A stretch of DNA of 64,000 nt, from positions 930,001-994,000 of the forward strand of contig NC_015312.1 in the NCBI RefSeq assembly GCF_000196675.2, given 5' to 3'. Below, piece by piece: positions 44,176 to 52,040 of this stretch. Origin of the DNA: Pseudonocardia benzenivorans CB1190. Its GTDB lineage: Bacteria; Actinomycetota; Actinomycetes; Mycobacteriales; Pseudonocardiaceae. Position 1 is the stretch's first letter. Every line of letters starts with the position of its first letter. The translations under genes and the position numbers were made by a program. A model generated the notes under the pieces. The model ran no database searches. It had not been told where the DNA came from and saw nothing but the letters and a program-made list of their open reading frames with translations.

Positions 44176-45168
44176 TCAGCCCGCGTTGACCTTCGGCAGG
44201 ATCTCCTCCTTGAGCCGCTTGAGGTCGTCCATGGTCTTGGCGACGGGCACGTCGGCGAACGGCGGCCAGATGAGCGGCATCGTCAGCCCGGCCTCCTTGT
44301 AGGCCTTGAGCCGGTCGGTGATCTGACCGGCGGTCCCGACCATCAGGTTGGTGACCCGGCCCTGGTCGGACTGGTCGGTCTCCTCGTCGGTGATCACCGT
44401 CCACAGCATGCTGCAGACCTCGAGGTCGTCGACCGAGCGCTTGGTGTCGAGCTCGTCGAGCTCTCGCTGGATGGCGCTGCGCCAGTTCTTGATGTCCTCG
44501 GGGGAGTCCTGGATGCCGATCCAGCCCGACAGGTTGTACTTCGCGATGCGAGCCGCCGAGCGCTTCGGGTCCTTCAGCCCGGAGAAGAAGATCGGCGGGT
44601 GCGGCTTCTGGATCGGCTTGGCGCCGAAGCCGCAGGGCTCGAAGTCGGCGAACTCGCCGTGGTACTCGAAGATGTCGTTGGTCCACACGCCCTGCAGGAC
44701 CTCGATCGTCTCGCGCACGTGCTTGTGCCGCTTGGGGAAGATGTGCGCGGCGCTCGCGGCGGCGAACTCCTCGGGCATCCAGCCGGAGCCGACACCGACG
44801 TTGAGGCGGCCGTCGGAGAGGTGGTCGATCGTCGCCAGCTCGGCGGCGAGGACGCCGGGGGCACGGAACGGGGTGTCGATGATGCTCATCCCGATGCGGA
44901 CCTTGGTCGTCTTCGCGGCCAGCCACGGGATCAGCGGGAAGCCCTGCAGGAACGTGCCGCGTGCGGCGACCGGCAGCGCGTTGGGCAGCCCCTCCATCAT
45001 GCCGAAGGGGTACTGCAGCTCCCCGCGGTCCGAGGACTCCGGGACGACGATGCGGTCCAGCGTCCACACGGAGTCGAGGTCGAGGTCCTCGGCGAGGGCG
45101 GTGAGGTCCTCGAGATCCTTGACGGTCACCTCGGTGCGGAAGTTCGGCAGGTACAGAGCGAGCTTCAT
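44176..45168 (-). CDS. LLM-class F420-type oxidoreductase
   Basis: TIM-barrel oxidoreductase of 330 residues. Typical parts: MKLALYLPNFRTEVTVKDLE, LATIDHLSDGRLNVGVGSGW and MPEEFAAASAAHIFPKRHKH, then KPIQKPHPPIFFSGLKDPKR. The GSGW loop fits F420-binding members. ATG 45168 follows AAGGAGG at good distance. The substrate is unknown; it is only distantly similar to the other LLM protein at 32.7 kb. Confidence 0.9.
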   Translation of the reverse strand: MKLALYLPNFRTEVTVKDLEDLTALAEDLDLDSVWTLDRIVVPESSDRGELQYPFGMMEGLPNALPVAARGTFLQGFPLIPWLAAKTTKVRIGMSIIDTPFRAPGVLAAELATIDHLSDGRLNVGVGSGWMPEEFAAASAAHIFPKRHKHVRETIEVLQGVWTNDIFEYHGEFADFEPCGFGAKPIQKPHPPIFFSGLKDPKRSAARIAKYNLSGWIGIQDSPEDIKNWRSAIQRELDELDTKRSVDDLEVCSMLWTVITDEETDQSDQGRVTNLMVGTAGQITDRLKAYKEAGLTMPLIWPPFADVPVAKTMDDLKRLKEEILPKVNAG

Positions 45169-45280
45169 GGAGACGGCCTCCTTGCCGTGCACAGACGGGT
45201 CGCTGCTGCGACGCGCGTCCGGTCGGTGCGCCGTCGAGCTCGACCCAGGGACCCCGAGCCTAATGGGAGCGTGGTCCGCG

Positions 45281-45862
45281 TCACATACCGAGCGGAGCGG
45301 TGACCTGGTCGACCGGGCAGCCCTGACCGGGTGGCGCGAGGGGATCGGCGGGGGTGTCCGCCGGTTCGCGCAGCCGCCGCTGCCACCAGCTGATGTCGTG
45401 CCAGCGGCCGAGCTTGAAGCCGACGTCGTGCCAGGTCCCGACGTGCGCGAAGCCCAGCGTCCGGTGGAGCCCGATGCTGGCGTCGTTGGGCAGCGTGATG
45501 CCGGCGAACGCCTGGATGTGGCCCTGCGCGGCGAGCATGTCGAGCAGGACGCGGTAGAGCTCGCGGCCCAGCCCGGTGCGCCGCGCGGTGAGGTCGACGT
45601 ACACGCTGACCTCGACGGCCCACCGGTAGGCGGGCCGTTGCCTGAGCTCGCCCGCGTAGGCGTAGCCGACGATGCGGCCGCCGATCTCGCCGACCAGCCA
45701 CGGCAGCCGCTGCAGGGTGTGGTCGATGCGGCGGGCCATCGTCGCCGTGTCGGGCGGGGTCGTCTCGAACGAGATCGCCGTGTCACGGACGTAGGGCGCG
45801 TAGATCGCGGCGACGGCCGCGGCGTCGGAGGCCGTCGCGAGCCGGATCGTCGGGGTGCTCAC
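45281..45862 (-). CDS. GNAT N-acetyltransferase, phosphinothricin-acetyltransferase-like
   Basis: Acetyl-CoA-dependent transferase of 193 residues. It shows IRLATASDAAAVAAIYAPYV, ETTPPDTATMARRIDHTLQR, the CoA loop RRTGLGRELYRVLLDMLAAQ and the C-terminal LHRTLGFAHVGTWHDVGFKL, which closely follow the Pat/Bar type that acetylates phosphinothricin or methionine sulfoximine. The GTG start is at 45862. A detoxification role is likely but the natural substrate is not known. Confidence 0.88.
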   Translation of the reverse strand: MSTPTIRLATASDAAAVAAIYAPYVRDTAISFETTPPDTATMARRIDHTLQRLPWLVGEIGGRIVGYAYAGELRQRPAYRWAVEVSVYVDLTARRTGLGRELYRVLLDMLAAQGHIQAFAGITLPNDASIGLHRTLGFAHVGTWHDVGFKLGRWHDISWWQRRLREPADTPADPLAPPGQGCPVDQVTAPLGM

Positions 45863-45924
45863 GTCGACGAGTCTGCGGCACGGCCGCGGACGGGTTCCGC
45901 CGCAGCGCGGCACGTCACAGCGGG

Positions 45925-46932
45925 TCAGGTGGGTGCGGCCGGACCGAGGACGACGTCCCCGCGCGCGGCGTGCTCGACCGTGAGCCAGGTTCCTCGGTCG
46001 ACGCGCGCGGCGTAGCCGGCGTGGCCGGGGGAGCCGGGTGGCCAGGCGCGCAGGAGGTCGTCGTGCCAGCGGTCGTGGTCGTAGCGGACGGGTACCGCGT
46101 CGACCCGCAGGCCGTCGACTGCGACGCCGTAGAGACCGTCGGCCGGCGGGCGCGGGTCGGCGCAGATGCGCGTCATGACCCCGAACCGCCGACCGCGGAA
46201 GGTCGGCAGCCCCGCGCACCCGTTGTTGGCGACGACGTACCGGCGGCCGCCGGCGACGTGGTCCTGGATGTACGGCAGCCCCGTGTGGGTGCAGCACAGC
46301 GTGGTGACGTCGGCGCGCCGGCACCAGTCGACGACGGTCTCCGGTGTGGTGGCCGTCCCCGCGAAGCCGGTGGCCGTGCGGGCGCTGTGGTCGGGCGGGT
46401 CGACGGCCTCGAGCGCGAGGCGCCAGCCGGCGAGGCTCTCGGGGTCGCCGTGGACGACGCCGACGCGGTGGCCGCCGACGTCGACGGTCAGATGGCGGGG
46501 CAGCGCGGCGAGCCGCTCGCGGGCGGCGGTCGGCCCGGCGGACCCGCGCAGCCGGGCCACGACGAGGTTGGAGTTCGTGACGACGTCGTCGGCGACGTAG
46601 GAGGGGTAGTCGCAGCCGCACCCCACGGTGTCGTCGGGGGCGGTCAGGGCGTACTCGACGTTGCCGAGGGTGGCGTGGTGGTCGTGGACGCCGGCCTCGA
46701 TCGCGGCGAACCGGTCGGGCTCGACGTCGAGGTAGTGGAAGTCGCCGTTGAACACGATCTCGGGTGGGGACGGTTCCTCGGCGGCCCGGGCGAGCACCGC
46801 GTCGAGCGCCCGGGTGTTGCCGTAGAGCCCGCCGACGACGTAGAGCGTCGAGGTCGCGAACGCGACCGGCCCGGCCAGGTCCTCGGGCCGGTACCGGTAG
46901 GCGACGGGACAGCTGCGTCCCGGGGTGGCCAC
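45925..46932 (-). CDS. Calcineurin-like metallophosphoesterase
   Basis: A 335-residue phosphoesterase-like protein. Metal-binding motifs are degenerate but traceable: VVGGLYGNTRALDAVLARAA (usual GDxHGN), EIVFNGDFHYLDVEPDR (GD), TLGNVEYAL (usually GNHE, here without the His), HRVGVVHGDPESLAGW and LCCTHTGLPYI. The loss of the Asp-x-His and the GNHE His is unusual. The GTG start is at 46932. The reaction is unknown. Confidence 0.72.
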   Translation of the reverse strand: MATPGRSCPVAYRYRPEDLAGPVAFATSTLYVVGGLYGNTRALDAVLARAAEEPSPPEIVFNGDFHYLDVEPDRFAAIEAGVHDHHATLGNVEYALTAPDDTVGCGCDYPSYVADDVVTNSNLVVARLRGSAGPTAARERLAALPRHLTVDVGGHRVGVVHGDPESLAGWRLALEAVDPPDHSARTATGFAGTATTPETVVDWCRRADVTTLCCTHTGLPYIQDHVAGGRRYVVANNGCAGLPTFRGRRFGVMTRICADPRPPADGLYGVAVDGLRVDAVPVRYDHDRWHDDLLRAWPPGSPGHAGYAARVDRGTWLTVEHAARGDVVLGPAAPT

Positions 46933-47008
46933 GGCTACACCACCCGGTCCGCGACGAGGACGCGCCCGACGCCGTCGGCGAGCAGCCGACGGCGGAGCGG
47001 GAGCGGGG

Positions 47009-47389
47009 TCACGTCGCCGGGGCGAGGTCGAGCAGGTCCGCGACCTCGCCCAGCCGCTGCGGGACCGCCCGGTAGTAGACCCAGGTCCCGCGCCGCTCGC
47101 CGGTGATCAGCCCGGCCTCGCGCAGCACCTTGAGGTGATGGGAGATGGTCGGCCCGCTGAGGTCGAAGACGCCGGTCAGCTCGCACACGCAGGCCTCCCC
47201 GCCGTGGTGGGAGGCGATCATCGACAGCAGCCGCAGCCGCACCGGGTCGCCCATCGCCTTGAACACCCGGGCGAGCTCCACCGCGCGGTCCTCGCCGAGC
47301 GGCTCGCGCGTCAACGGCGAGCAGCACGCCTCCGACGCGCGGGGCCCGGGCGCGGGGACGTCACTGATCGGGAGCGTCTGCTTCGACAT
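47009..47389 (-). CDS. arsR: ArsR-family arsenite-responsive repressor
   Basis: Winged-helix repressor of 126 residues that releases DNA on binding As(III) or a similar metal. The helix-turn-helix is SGPTISHHLKVLREAGLITG; the metal motif is ACVCELTGVF with two cysteines, plus a Cys-Cys pair near the N-terminus (SEACCSP). It is divergent from arsI and very likely controls both. Start ATG 47389. Confidence 0.92.
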   Translation of the reverse strand: MSKQTLPISDVPAPGPRASEACCSPLTREPLGEDRAVELARVFKAMGDPVRLRLLSMIASHHGGEACVCELTGVFDLSGPTISHHLKVLREAGLITGERRGTWVYYRAVPQRLGEVADLLDLAPAT

Positions 47390-47432
47390 GTTTCTAGGTT
47401 GACAGCCGTCGAATCAGGGTGCAACCTCGTGC

Positions 47433-47448
47433 TTCGATATCCATCGAA
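47433..47448. promoter_or_regulatory. ArsR operator candidate
   Basis: TTCGAT-ATCC-ATCGAA is a perfect 6-bp inverted repeat in the 74-bp spacer between arsR and arsI. A further CGTCGAATCA (47407-47416) resembles its right arm. TTGACA at 47399-47404 is a likely -35. The arrangement would let ArsR repress both genes. Confidence 0.55.
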
Positions 47449-47463
47449 TCAAGGAGGAGTGGG

Positions 47464-47937
47464 ATGTCTCGGGTGCAGCTCGCCCTGCGGGTCTCCGACC
47501 TGGAGGGCTCGATCGACTTCTACCGGTCGCTGTTCGGCGTCGAGCCGGCCAAGCGCCGTCCCGGGTACGCGAACTTCGCGATCGCCGAACCGCCGCTGAA
47601 GCTGGTGCTCATCGAGGGCCCGGCAGGTGGGCCGACCGTCATGGACCACCTCGGTGTGGAGGTCGGGACGGCCGACGAGGTGCACGCGGCCACGGAGCGC
47701 CTGTCCGGGCTGGGCCTGGCCACCCGCGTCGAGGACGACACCACGTGTTGTTACGCGCTGCAGGACAAGGTGTGGGTGCACGGGCCGGGCCGCGAGCCGT
47801 GGGAGGTCTACACGGTGAAGGCCGGCGCGCCCGACGCCACGTCGATCCACCCCGTCGGGGCGCGGCCCGACGCGTCGTGCGAGTGCGGGGTGCCGGCCGC
47901 GGCGACCGGCACCGCCGCCGTCGAGTGCTGCGGCTGA
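47464..47937 (+). CDS. arsI: ArsI-like C-As lyase / CadI family VOC protein
   Basis: Non-heme Fe(II) dioxygenase-like VOC protein of 157 residues. ArsI enzymes cleave the carbon-arsenic bond of trivalent organoarsenicals and bind arsenic by a vicinal cysteine pair; here Cys95-Cys96 in DDTTCCYALQDKVWV match it. MSRVQLALRVSDLEGSIDFY is the usual start. The C-terminal tail adds CECG and ECCG cysteine clusters that may also bind metal. ATG 47464 follows AAGGAGGAG. The closest alternative is CadI; the cysteine pair and the ArsR partner favour arsenic. Confidence 0.87.
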   Translation: MSRVQLALRVSDLEGSIDFYRSLFGVEPAKRRPGYANFAIAEPPLKLVLIEGPAGGPTVMDHLGVEVGTADEVHAATERLSGLGLATRVEDDTTCCYALQDKVWVHGPGREPWEVYTVKAGAPDATSIHPVGARPDASCECGVPAAATGTAAVECCG

Positions 47938-47971
47938 GCCGCTGCCCTACCGGGTCTGCGTGGCCCTGTGA

Positions 47972-48003
47972 GTGGCGATAGTCGCTGTAGCGACTATCGC
48001 CAC
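47972..48003. terminator. Bidirectional terminator hairpin
   Basis: A perfect 15-bp inverted repeat, GTGGCGATAGTCGCT and AGCGACTATCGCCAC, with a 2-base loop, lies between convergent arsI and the hydrolase gene, reaching to within a few bases of the latter's stop codon. No T-run is present, as is usual in GC-rich actinobacteria. Confidence 0.8.
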
Positions 48004-48009
48004 CCACGG

Positions 48010-48750
48010 TCAGCTCAGGAGATGGCGGACGAAGAACCGCGTCGCGCTGTCGGACTCGAACCGCGGGACCTCCTTGTGGCGGCCCGCGTTGGCGTGCAAC
48101 GTCTTCTGTGTCGAGCCGAAGGCGTCGAACAACGCCAGGCCCTGCTCACGAGGGATGTGCTCGTCGTCCCACTGCATCACGAACTCCAGCGGGACGGTGA
48201 TCTCCTTCGCGGCGGGGGCCACGGAGTCGTGCCAGAAGACGCCGAACACCGCCGCGGCGATCCGTGGTTCGGCGGCCACGAGCGGGATGCCGATCGCGGT
48301 GCCCATGTTCAGCCCGAAGTACCCGACGGGGCCGGCACCGATCTCGGGGAGTCGTTGCAGCGCATCGAGTGTCGCCCGCCATTCCGGGACGGCGCGGCGC
48401 GCGATGTCGGCGTTGTACTCCTCGACGACCGGACCGACCGGGTCGCCCGCCGCCATCAGTCGCTGCATGATCTCGACCTGTTCCTCGTCGTAGGCCGAGC
48501 GCGGCCGGTCGCCGTGCGCGGGGGCGTCGAGGGTGACGGCGCTGAGCCCGCCGTCGAGCACGAGCTTGTGCGCCCGGCCCGACATCCCGGCCGCCCGCTT
48601 GTGGGTGCCGCCGCCGTGGCCGAGCAGCACGAGCGGACCGGTCGGGCCCGTCTCGGCGGACCAGAGGACACCGGGCACGTCGTCTACGACGAAATCGCGT
48701 TCGAGCACGCCGTCGGACGAGGTACGGGTCGTGAATTCGATTGGTTTCAT
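48010..48750 (-). CDS. Alpha/beta hydrolase (dienelactone-hydrolase type) lacking the usual nucleophile
   Basis: A 246-residue alpha/beta-hydrolase-fold protein: TGPLVLLGHGGGTHKRAAGM (oxyanion HGGG), VTLDAPAHGDRPRSAYDEEQ, then VGYFGLNMGTAIGIPLVAAE at the nucleophile elbow, VMQWDDEHIPREQGLALFDA with the acid and GRHKEV with the His. The elbow normally reads G-x-S-x-G (or Cys); here it is G-L-N-M-G, with Asn148 in place of the nucleophile. It may be non-catalytic or work differently. ATG 48750 follows GAGAGGCGAC. Confidence 0.82.
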   Translation of the reverse strand: MKPIEFTTRTSSDGVLERDFVVDDVPGVLWSAETGPTGPLVLLGHGGGTHKRAAGMSGRAHKLVLDGGLSAVTLDAPAHGDRPRSAYDEEQVEIMQRLMAAGDPVGPVVEEYNADIARRAVPEWRATLDALQRLPEIGAGPVGYFGLNMGTAIGIPLVAAEPRIAAAVFGVFWHDSVAPAAKEITVPLEFVMQWDDEHIPREQGLALFDAFGSTQKTLHANAGRHKEVPRFESDSATRFFVRHLLS

Positions 48751-48935
48751 GGCAGTCGCCTCTCGGGAGTGGGTGCTCCCGGCGACCATTTCGTCAGCCG
48801 ACCGCCCGCGACGACGGGAGGAGCACCCGGATCGATGGAACGTTCACAGGTCTCACCCCCTCGGTGTGTGTCACGGACGAACGAAAGGCTAAACCAGGCG
48901 GTTCCGGCCGGGCCACCGAATTTCGCCGCGGAAAC

Positions 48936-49670
48936 TCACACGTCCGGCAATAGCCGGAAATGGGTGGTGAGCCGATCGCCGTCGAGGACGTGAAAGGCCA
49001 GCCCGGGCGGGAGCCGGTCGTCGAGCAGGATCGGTCCCTCCCACGGCAGCCGCAGGCCCGACCGCACCCCGGGCGCGACGACGAGCGGCCTGCCGCCGAA
49101 CGTCGTCACCGCCGGGGTGTGCGCGTGCCCGCACAGCAGGGCGACGACCTGCGGGTTCGCCCTCAGAAGTGCGTCGAGGCGTTCCGACGAGCGCTGGCGG
49201 ATCGCGTCGATCTCCGGGCTGTGCAGGGGCGTGGGCGGGTGGTGGAAGGCGAGCAAGGTGGGGGTGGCGGGCGCGTCGGCGAGCAGTTCGGACAGCCGGT
49301 CGGCCGTCCACGCCGTCAGCTCGCCGCCGGCCTCGCCCGGGATCGTCGAGTCGTACAGGACGATGCGTGCGCCGGGCAGGTCGTGCGCCCCGACCACCGG
49401 CTCGTCGCCCGTGCCGCCGAGCAGTGTCCGGCGGTAGGCGGCGCGGTCGTCGTGGTTGCCGGGGCAGTGCAGCGCCCCGCGGTCGCCGAGCAGGTCGCGC
49501 ACCTCGCGGTACTCGTCGTCGGTGCCGTGGTCGGTGAGATCGCCGGTGACCAGCATCGCGTCCACGCGCCGGGGCAGCGCGTCGATGTGGGCGAGCACCC
49601 TGGCGGCCCGCTCGCGGGCGCGGGCGCTGCCGTCGAGATGCAGGTCGCTGAGGTGGGCCAGCAGGAGCAT
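48936..49670 (-). CDS. cpdA: CpdA-like cyclic nucleotide / metallophosphoesterase
   Basis: Calcineurin-type phosphoesterase of 244 residues with all metal motifs: LAHLSDLHLDG (DxH), LVTGDLTDHG (GD), CPGNHDDRA (GNHD), AFHHPPTPLHS and LCGHAHTPAV (GHxH). This set fits class III cyclic-nucleotide phosphodiesterases (CpdA / Rv0805-like). ATG 49670. Neighbours give no hint of a particular substrate. Confidence 0.88.
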   Translation of the reverse strand: MLLLAHLSDLHLDGSARARERAARVLAHIDALPRRVDAMLVTGDLTDHGTDDEYREVRDLLGDRGALHCPGNHDDRAAYRRTLLGGTGDEPVVGAHDLPGARIVLYDSTIPGEAGGELTAWTADRLSELLADAPATPTLLAFHHPPTPLHSPEIDAIRQRSSERLDALLRANPQVVALLCGHAHTPAVTTFGGRPLVVAPGVRSGLRLPWEGPILLDDRLPPGLAFHVLDGDRLTTHFRLLPDV

Positions 49671-49774
49671 GGGCCCATCCTGGCCGCCGCGACGGACGGG
49701 CGCGTGGGAATGTCCGGGTCGCGCGCGATACTGCGCGGAGCCACGTGCTGGGCGGGATCACGTGTGGAGGACAA

Positions 49775-50125
49775 GTGGCCGACGCCGAGGACGTGCGCAG
49801 GCTCGCGCTCGCGCTGGACGACGTCGAGGAGATCGACAGCGAGGGCTTCGACTTCCGGGTGGGCGGCAAGGGATTCGTCTGGTCCTACCCGGAGCGGGTA
49901 CCGGGCCGGCGGCGGGTGATCCGCACCGACGTCGCCGTGCTGTACGTCGGCGACGAGGCCGAGAAGCAGGCGCTGCTGCTCGGCGAGCCCGACCTGTTCT
50001 TCACCGCCCCGGGTTACGACGGGTTTCCGCTGGTCATGGTGCGTCTCGAGGCGCTCGACGAGGCGCGGCTCGCCGAGCTGGTCGGCGACGCGTGGGCCAT
50101 GCGCCGCGGGCCGGCAGCCGACTGA
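49775..50125 (+). CDS. MmcQ/YjbR family protein
   Basis: A 116-residue protein of the MmcQ/YjbR fold (DNA-binding-like double-wing domain), seen from VRRLALALDDVEEIDSEGFD, GKGFVWSYPER and DLFFTAPGYDGFPLVMVRLE. Its function is unknown. GTG 49775 follows GGAGGA; GTG 49745 in the same frame would add ten residues. Confidence 0.82.
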   Translation: MADAEDVRRLALALDDVEEIDSEGFDFRVGGKGFVWSYPERVPGRRRVIRTDVAVLYVGDEAEKQALLLGEPDLFFTAPGYDGFPLVMVRLEALDEARLAELVGDAWAMRRGPAAD

Positions 50126-50289
50126 CCGGCACGTGGGGTTTGCCCCCGCCGCGGCTCGGGGGTTCGGTCCGGTCAGGTCGGGGGCCTGCTCGGTCCTCAT
50201 CGTGGCAGGAACCGGGCAAAGTATTTCTCAACGGACGGGGCGACATCGAAAAGTCACTCCGAACACACGAGAAAAATGGGAGCCCACCG

Positions 50290-50544
50290 ATGTTCAAGAG
50301 CAGCTGCCACTCCAAGTCCCGCGACCACGACTACGACCACAAGTGGGACAGCAAGTGGGACGACAAGTGCGACGACAAATACGACAAGTACGACAAATGG
50401 AATGACTGCGACGACAAGTACGGAAAGTACGACGACTGCTGGGACGACAAGTACGGCAAGTGCGACGACGACTACGGCAAGGACAAGTGGGACGACGACA
50501 AGTGGGGCTGCCACGACGACAAGTACTCCCACTACAACAGCTGA
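50290..50544 (+). CDS. Asp/Lys/Tyr/Trp/Cys-rich low-complexity small protein
   Basis: An 84-residue protein I cannot assign to any family. By count it has 26 Asp, 16 Lys, 9 Tyr, 6 Trp, 6 Cys and 5 His, and virtually no aliphatic residues. It consists of repeated short blocks such as DDKYDKYDKW, DDKYGKYDDCWDDKYGK and DDDKWGCHDDKYSHY. There is no signal peptide or membrane helix. ATG 50290 follows a GGGAG ribosome binding site, with an A-rich stretch ahead. Asp, His and Cys could bind metals, or the protein may be disordered and sticky; both are inference. It is flanked by unrelated single genes. Confidence 0.7.
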   Translation: MFKSSCHSKSRDHDYDHKWDSKWDDKCDDKYDKYDKWNDCDDKYGKYDDCWDDKYGKCDDDYGKDKWDDDKWGCHDDKYSHYNS

Positions 50545-50800
50545 GCCCGGCCCGGGCGGCGAGAATCGGCCGGTGACGACACCTGTGGGGGCGTCGCCGA
50601 GCCGGCCGTCCGGCGACCGACTCGATGCGCGTTCGGGGCACGGGCCGCCCGGACGCGCATCGGTGTGCGTGCCGCACTACCTCTCCGGGCTCCGCGCTCG
50701 ACCTCGACGCCACGGCCGTGCGACGGTCGTGGCATCGTCGTCCGCGGACGGGTGCGCTGTGGGAGGGCAGGATCGGCGCCGACACACGTCCGACCTGCGG

Positions 50801-51271
50801 ATGGGGGGAGATGTCCTGAGTACCGTGCTGGATCCCCGGCTGCCCGCGCCGTTCGCCCGCGAGCTCGCCGCCGACGACAACGAGGGCTTCACGATCGCCC
50901 TGCTCACCGTCGCCGACGGCGGCTGGCCGCACCAGGCGCTGATCAGCGTGGGCGAGATCGTCGCGCTCGACGACGTCCGGCTCCGGCTCGCGACCTGGCC
51001 GGCCAGCACCGCCACCCGCAACCTGCTCGCGACCGGGCGCGCCACGCTCGTCGCGGTCGTCGACGCCGAGGTGTTCGCGGTACGCGTGGAGGTCGCCCCC
51101 CGCGAGAGCGGGCTGGAGCTGCAGGTGTTCGACGGGCGCGTCGTCGAGGCCCGCTCCGACACCGCGCCGTACGCGACGGTCGAGTCCGGCATCCGGTTCC
51201 GGCTGCACGACCCCGCGGCCGTGAGCTCACGCTGGCGCGCGACCCGGTCGGCGCTGCGCTCGCTGGGCTGA
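50801..51271 (+). CDS. Pyridoxamine 5'-phosphate oxidase-fold (flavin split-barrel) protein
   Basis: About 156 residues with a split-barrel fold: ADDNEGFTIALLTVADGGWP, HQALISVGEIVALDDVRLRL, STATRNLLATGRATLVAVVD. These proteins bind FMN, F420 or heme; which one is not clear. The start is uncertain: ATG 50801 lacks a ribosome binding site, while GTG 50825 has GGGGAG about 14 bases ahead. The 255 bp upstream (50546-50800) shows nothing. Confidence 0.75.
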   Translation: MGGDVLSTVLDPRLPAPFARELAADDNEGFTIALLTVADGGWPHQALISVGEIVALDDVRLRLATWPASTATRNLLATGRATLVAVVDAEVFAVRVEVAPRESGLELQVFDGRVVEARSDTAPYATVESGIRFRLHDPAAVSSRWRATRSALRSLG

Positions 51272-51273
51272 CC

Positions 51274-51822
51274 TCACGCCACGTCCGAGCGCAGCAGCGA
51301 GTACATGTACATGTCCCGGCGCTCGGTGCCGACCACCTCCCAGGCGCGCATGAGACCTTCGCGATGGAAGCCCGCGGTCTCGGCCGCCCGCCACGAACCC
51401 TTGTTCCAGGGCTCGACGTAGAGCTCGAGCCGCTCGACCTCGGGCAGCGTGAGGGCCCAGGGGGACAACGTCTGCAGGGCGCGGGTCGCCAGCCCGCGGC
51501 GGCGGTTGCGCGCGAGCACCCAGTAGCCGATCCGCGCCCGGCCGGGCCCGACGCCGAGGAACCAGAGCCCGATCTGCCCGAGCGGCTCGTCGGTGTCGGA
51601 GTCGGCGATGACGAACGGATAGCCGACCCGGTCGGTGACCCGGGCGTACTGCAGCCGGATCCACGCCCGTGCCCGGAACTCGTCGGCGCAGGCGGGGACC
51701 GTCGTCACGCGGGGGATGGCGCCGTCGCAGGACGCCTCGACGACCATCGGGAGGTCGTGTTCGCAGAACCCGCGCAGCACGAGCCCGTCGGCGTCGAGCC
51801 GCGGCACCCGCGTCTCACCCAC
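51274..51822 (-). CDS. GNAT N-acetyltransferase (RimJ/RimL type)
   Basis: A 182-residue acetyltransferase similar to RimJ/RimL enzymes that act on ribosomal-protein N-termini or small molecules: LVLRGFCEHDLPMVVEASCD, LGQIGLWFLGVGPGRARIGY, the CoA loop RRRGLATRALQTLSPWALTL and LELYVEPWNKGSWRAAETAG. GTG 51822 is preceded by TACTCT eight bases upstream, pointing to a leaderless transcript. It is convergent with the preceding gene (2-bp gap). Confidence 0.87.
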   Translation of the reverse strand: MGETRVPRLDADGLVLRGFCEHDLPMVVEASCDGAIPRVTTVPACADEFRARAWIRLQYARVTDRVGYPFVIADSDTDEPLGQIGLWFLGVGPGRARIGYWVLARNRRRGLATRALQTLSPWALTLPEVERLELYVEPWNKGSWRAAETAGFHREGLMRAWEVVGTERRDMYMYSLLRSDVA

Positions 51823-52040
51823 AATCGGACAGAGTAGGACGAAGTAGACGTCGGGTCGATGTGGGTCATGGGGCGTGCGGCGCAGGACCTCGGCCGCGAC
51901 CACACTGCTGTCGCGCGGCGCCCCGACGACGGCGGGGTTACGCCGGTCGTGGTGCGCGCAACCCCGGCGCGCCGAGACGCCGCGACGGCGACGGTGCGGT
52001 TGCGCGGGACGGGGATCGGGGCGGGGCAGGATGTGTGCCC

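Noticed and set aside
49456..50544. Long plus-strand frame joining the D/K-rich protein to sequence opposite cpdA
   Set aside because: The upstream part is antisense to CpdA and in another frame than MmcQ; only the segment from ATG 50290 has its own ribosome binding site.
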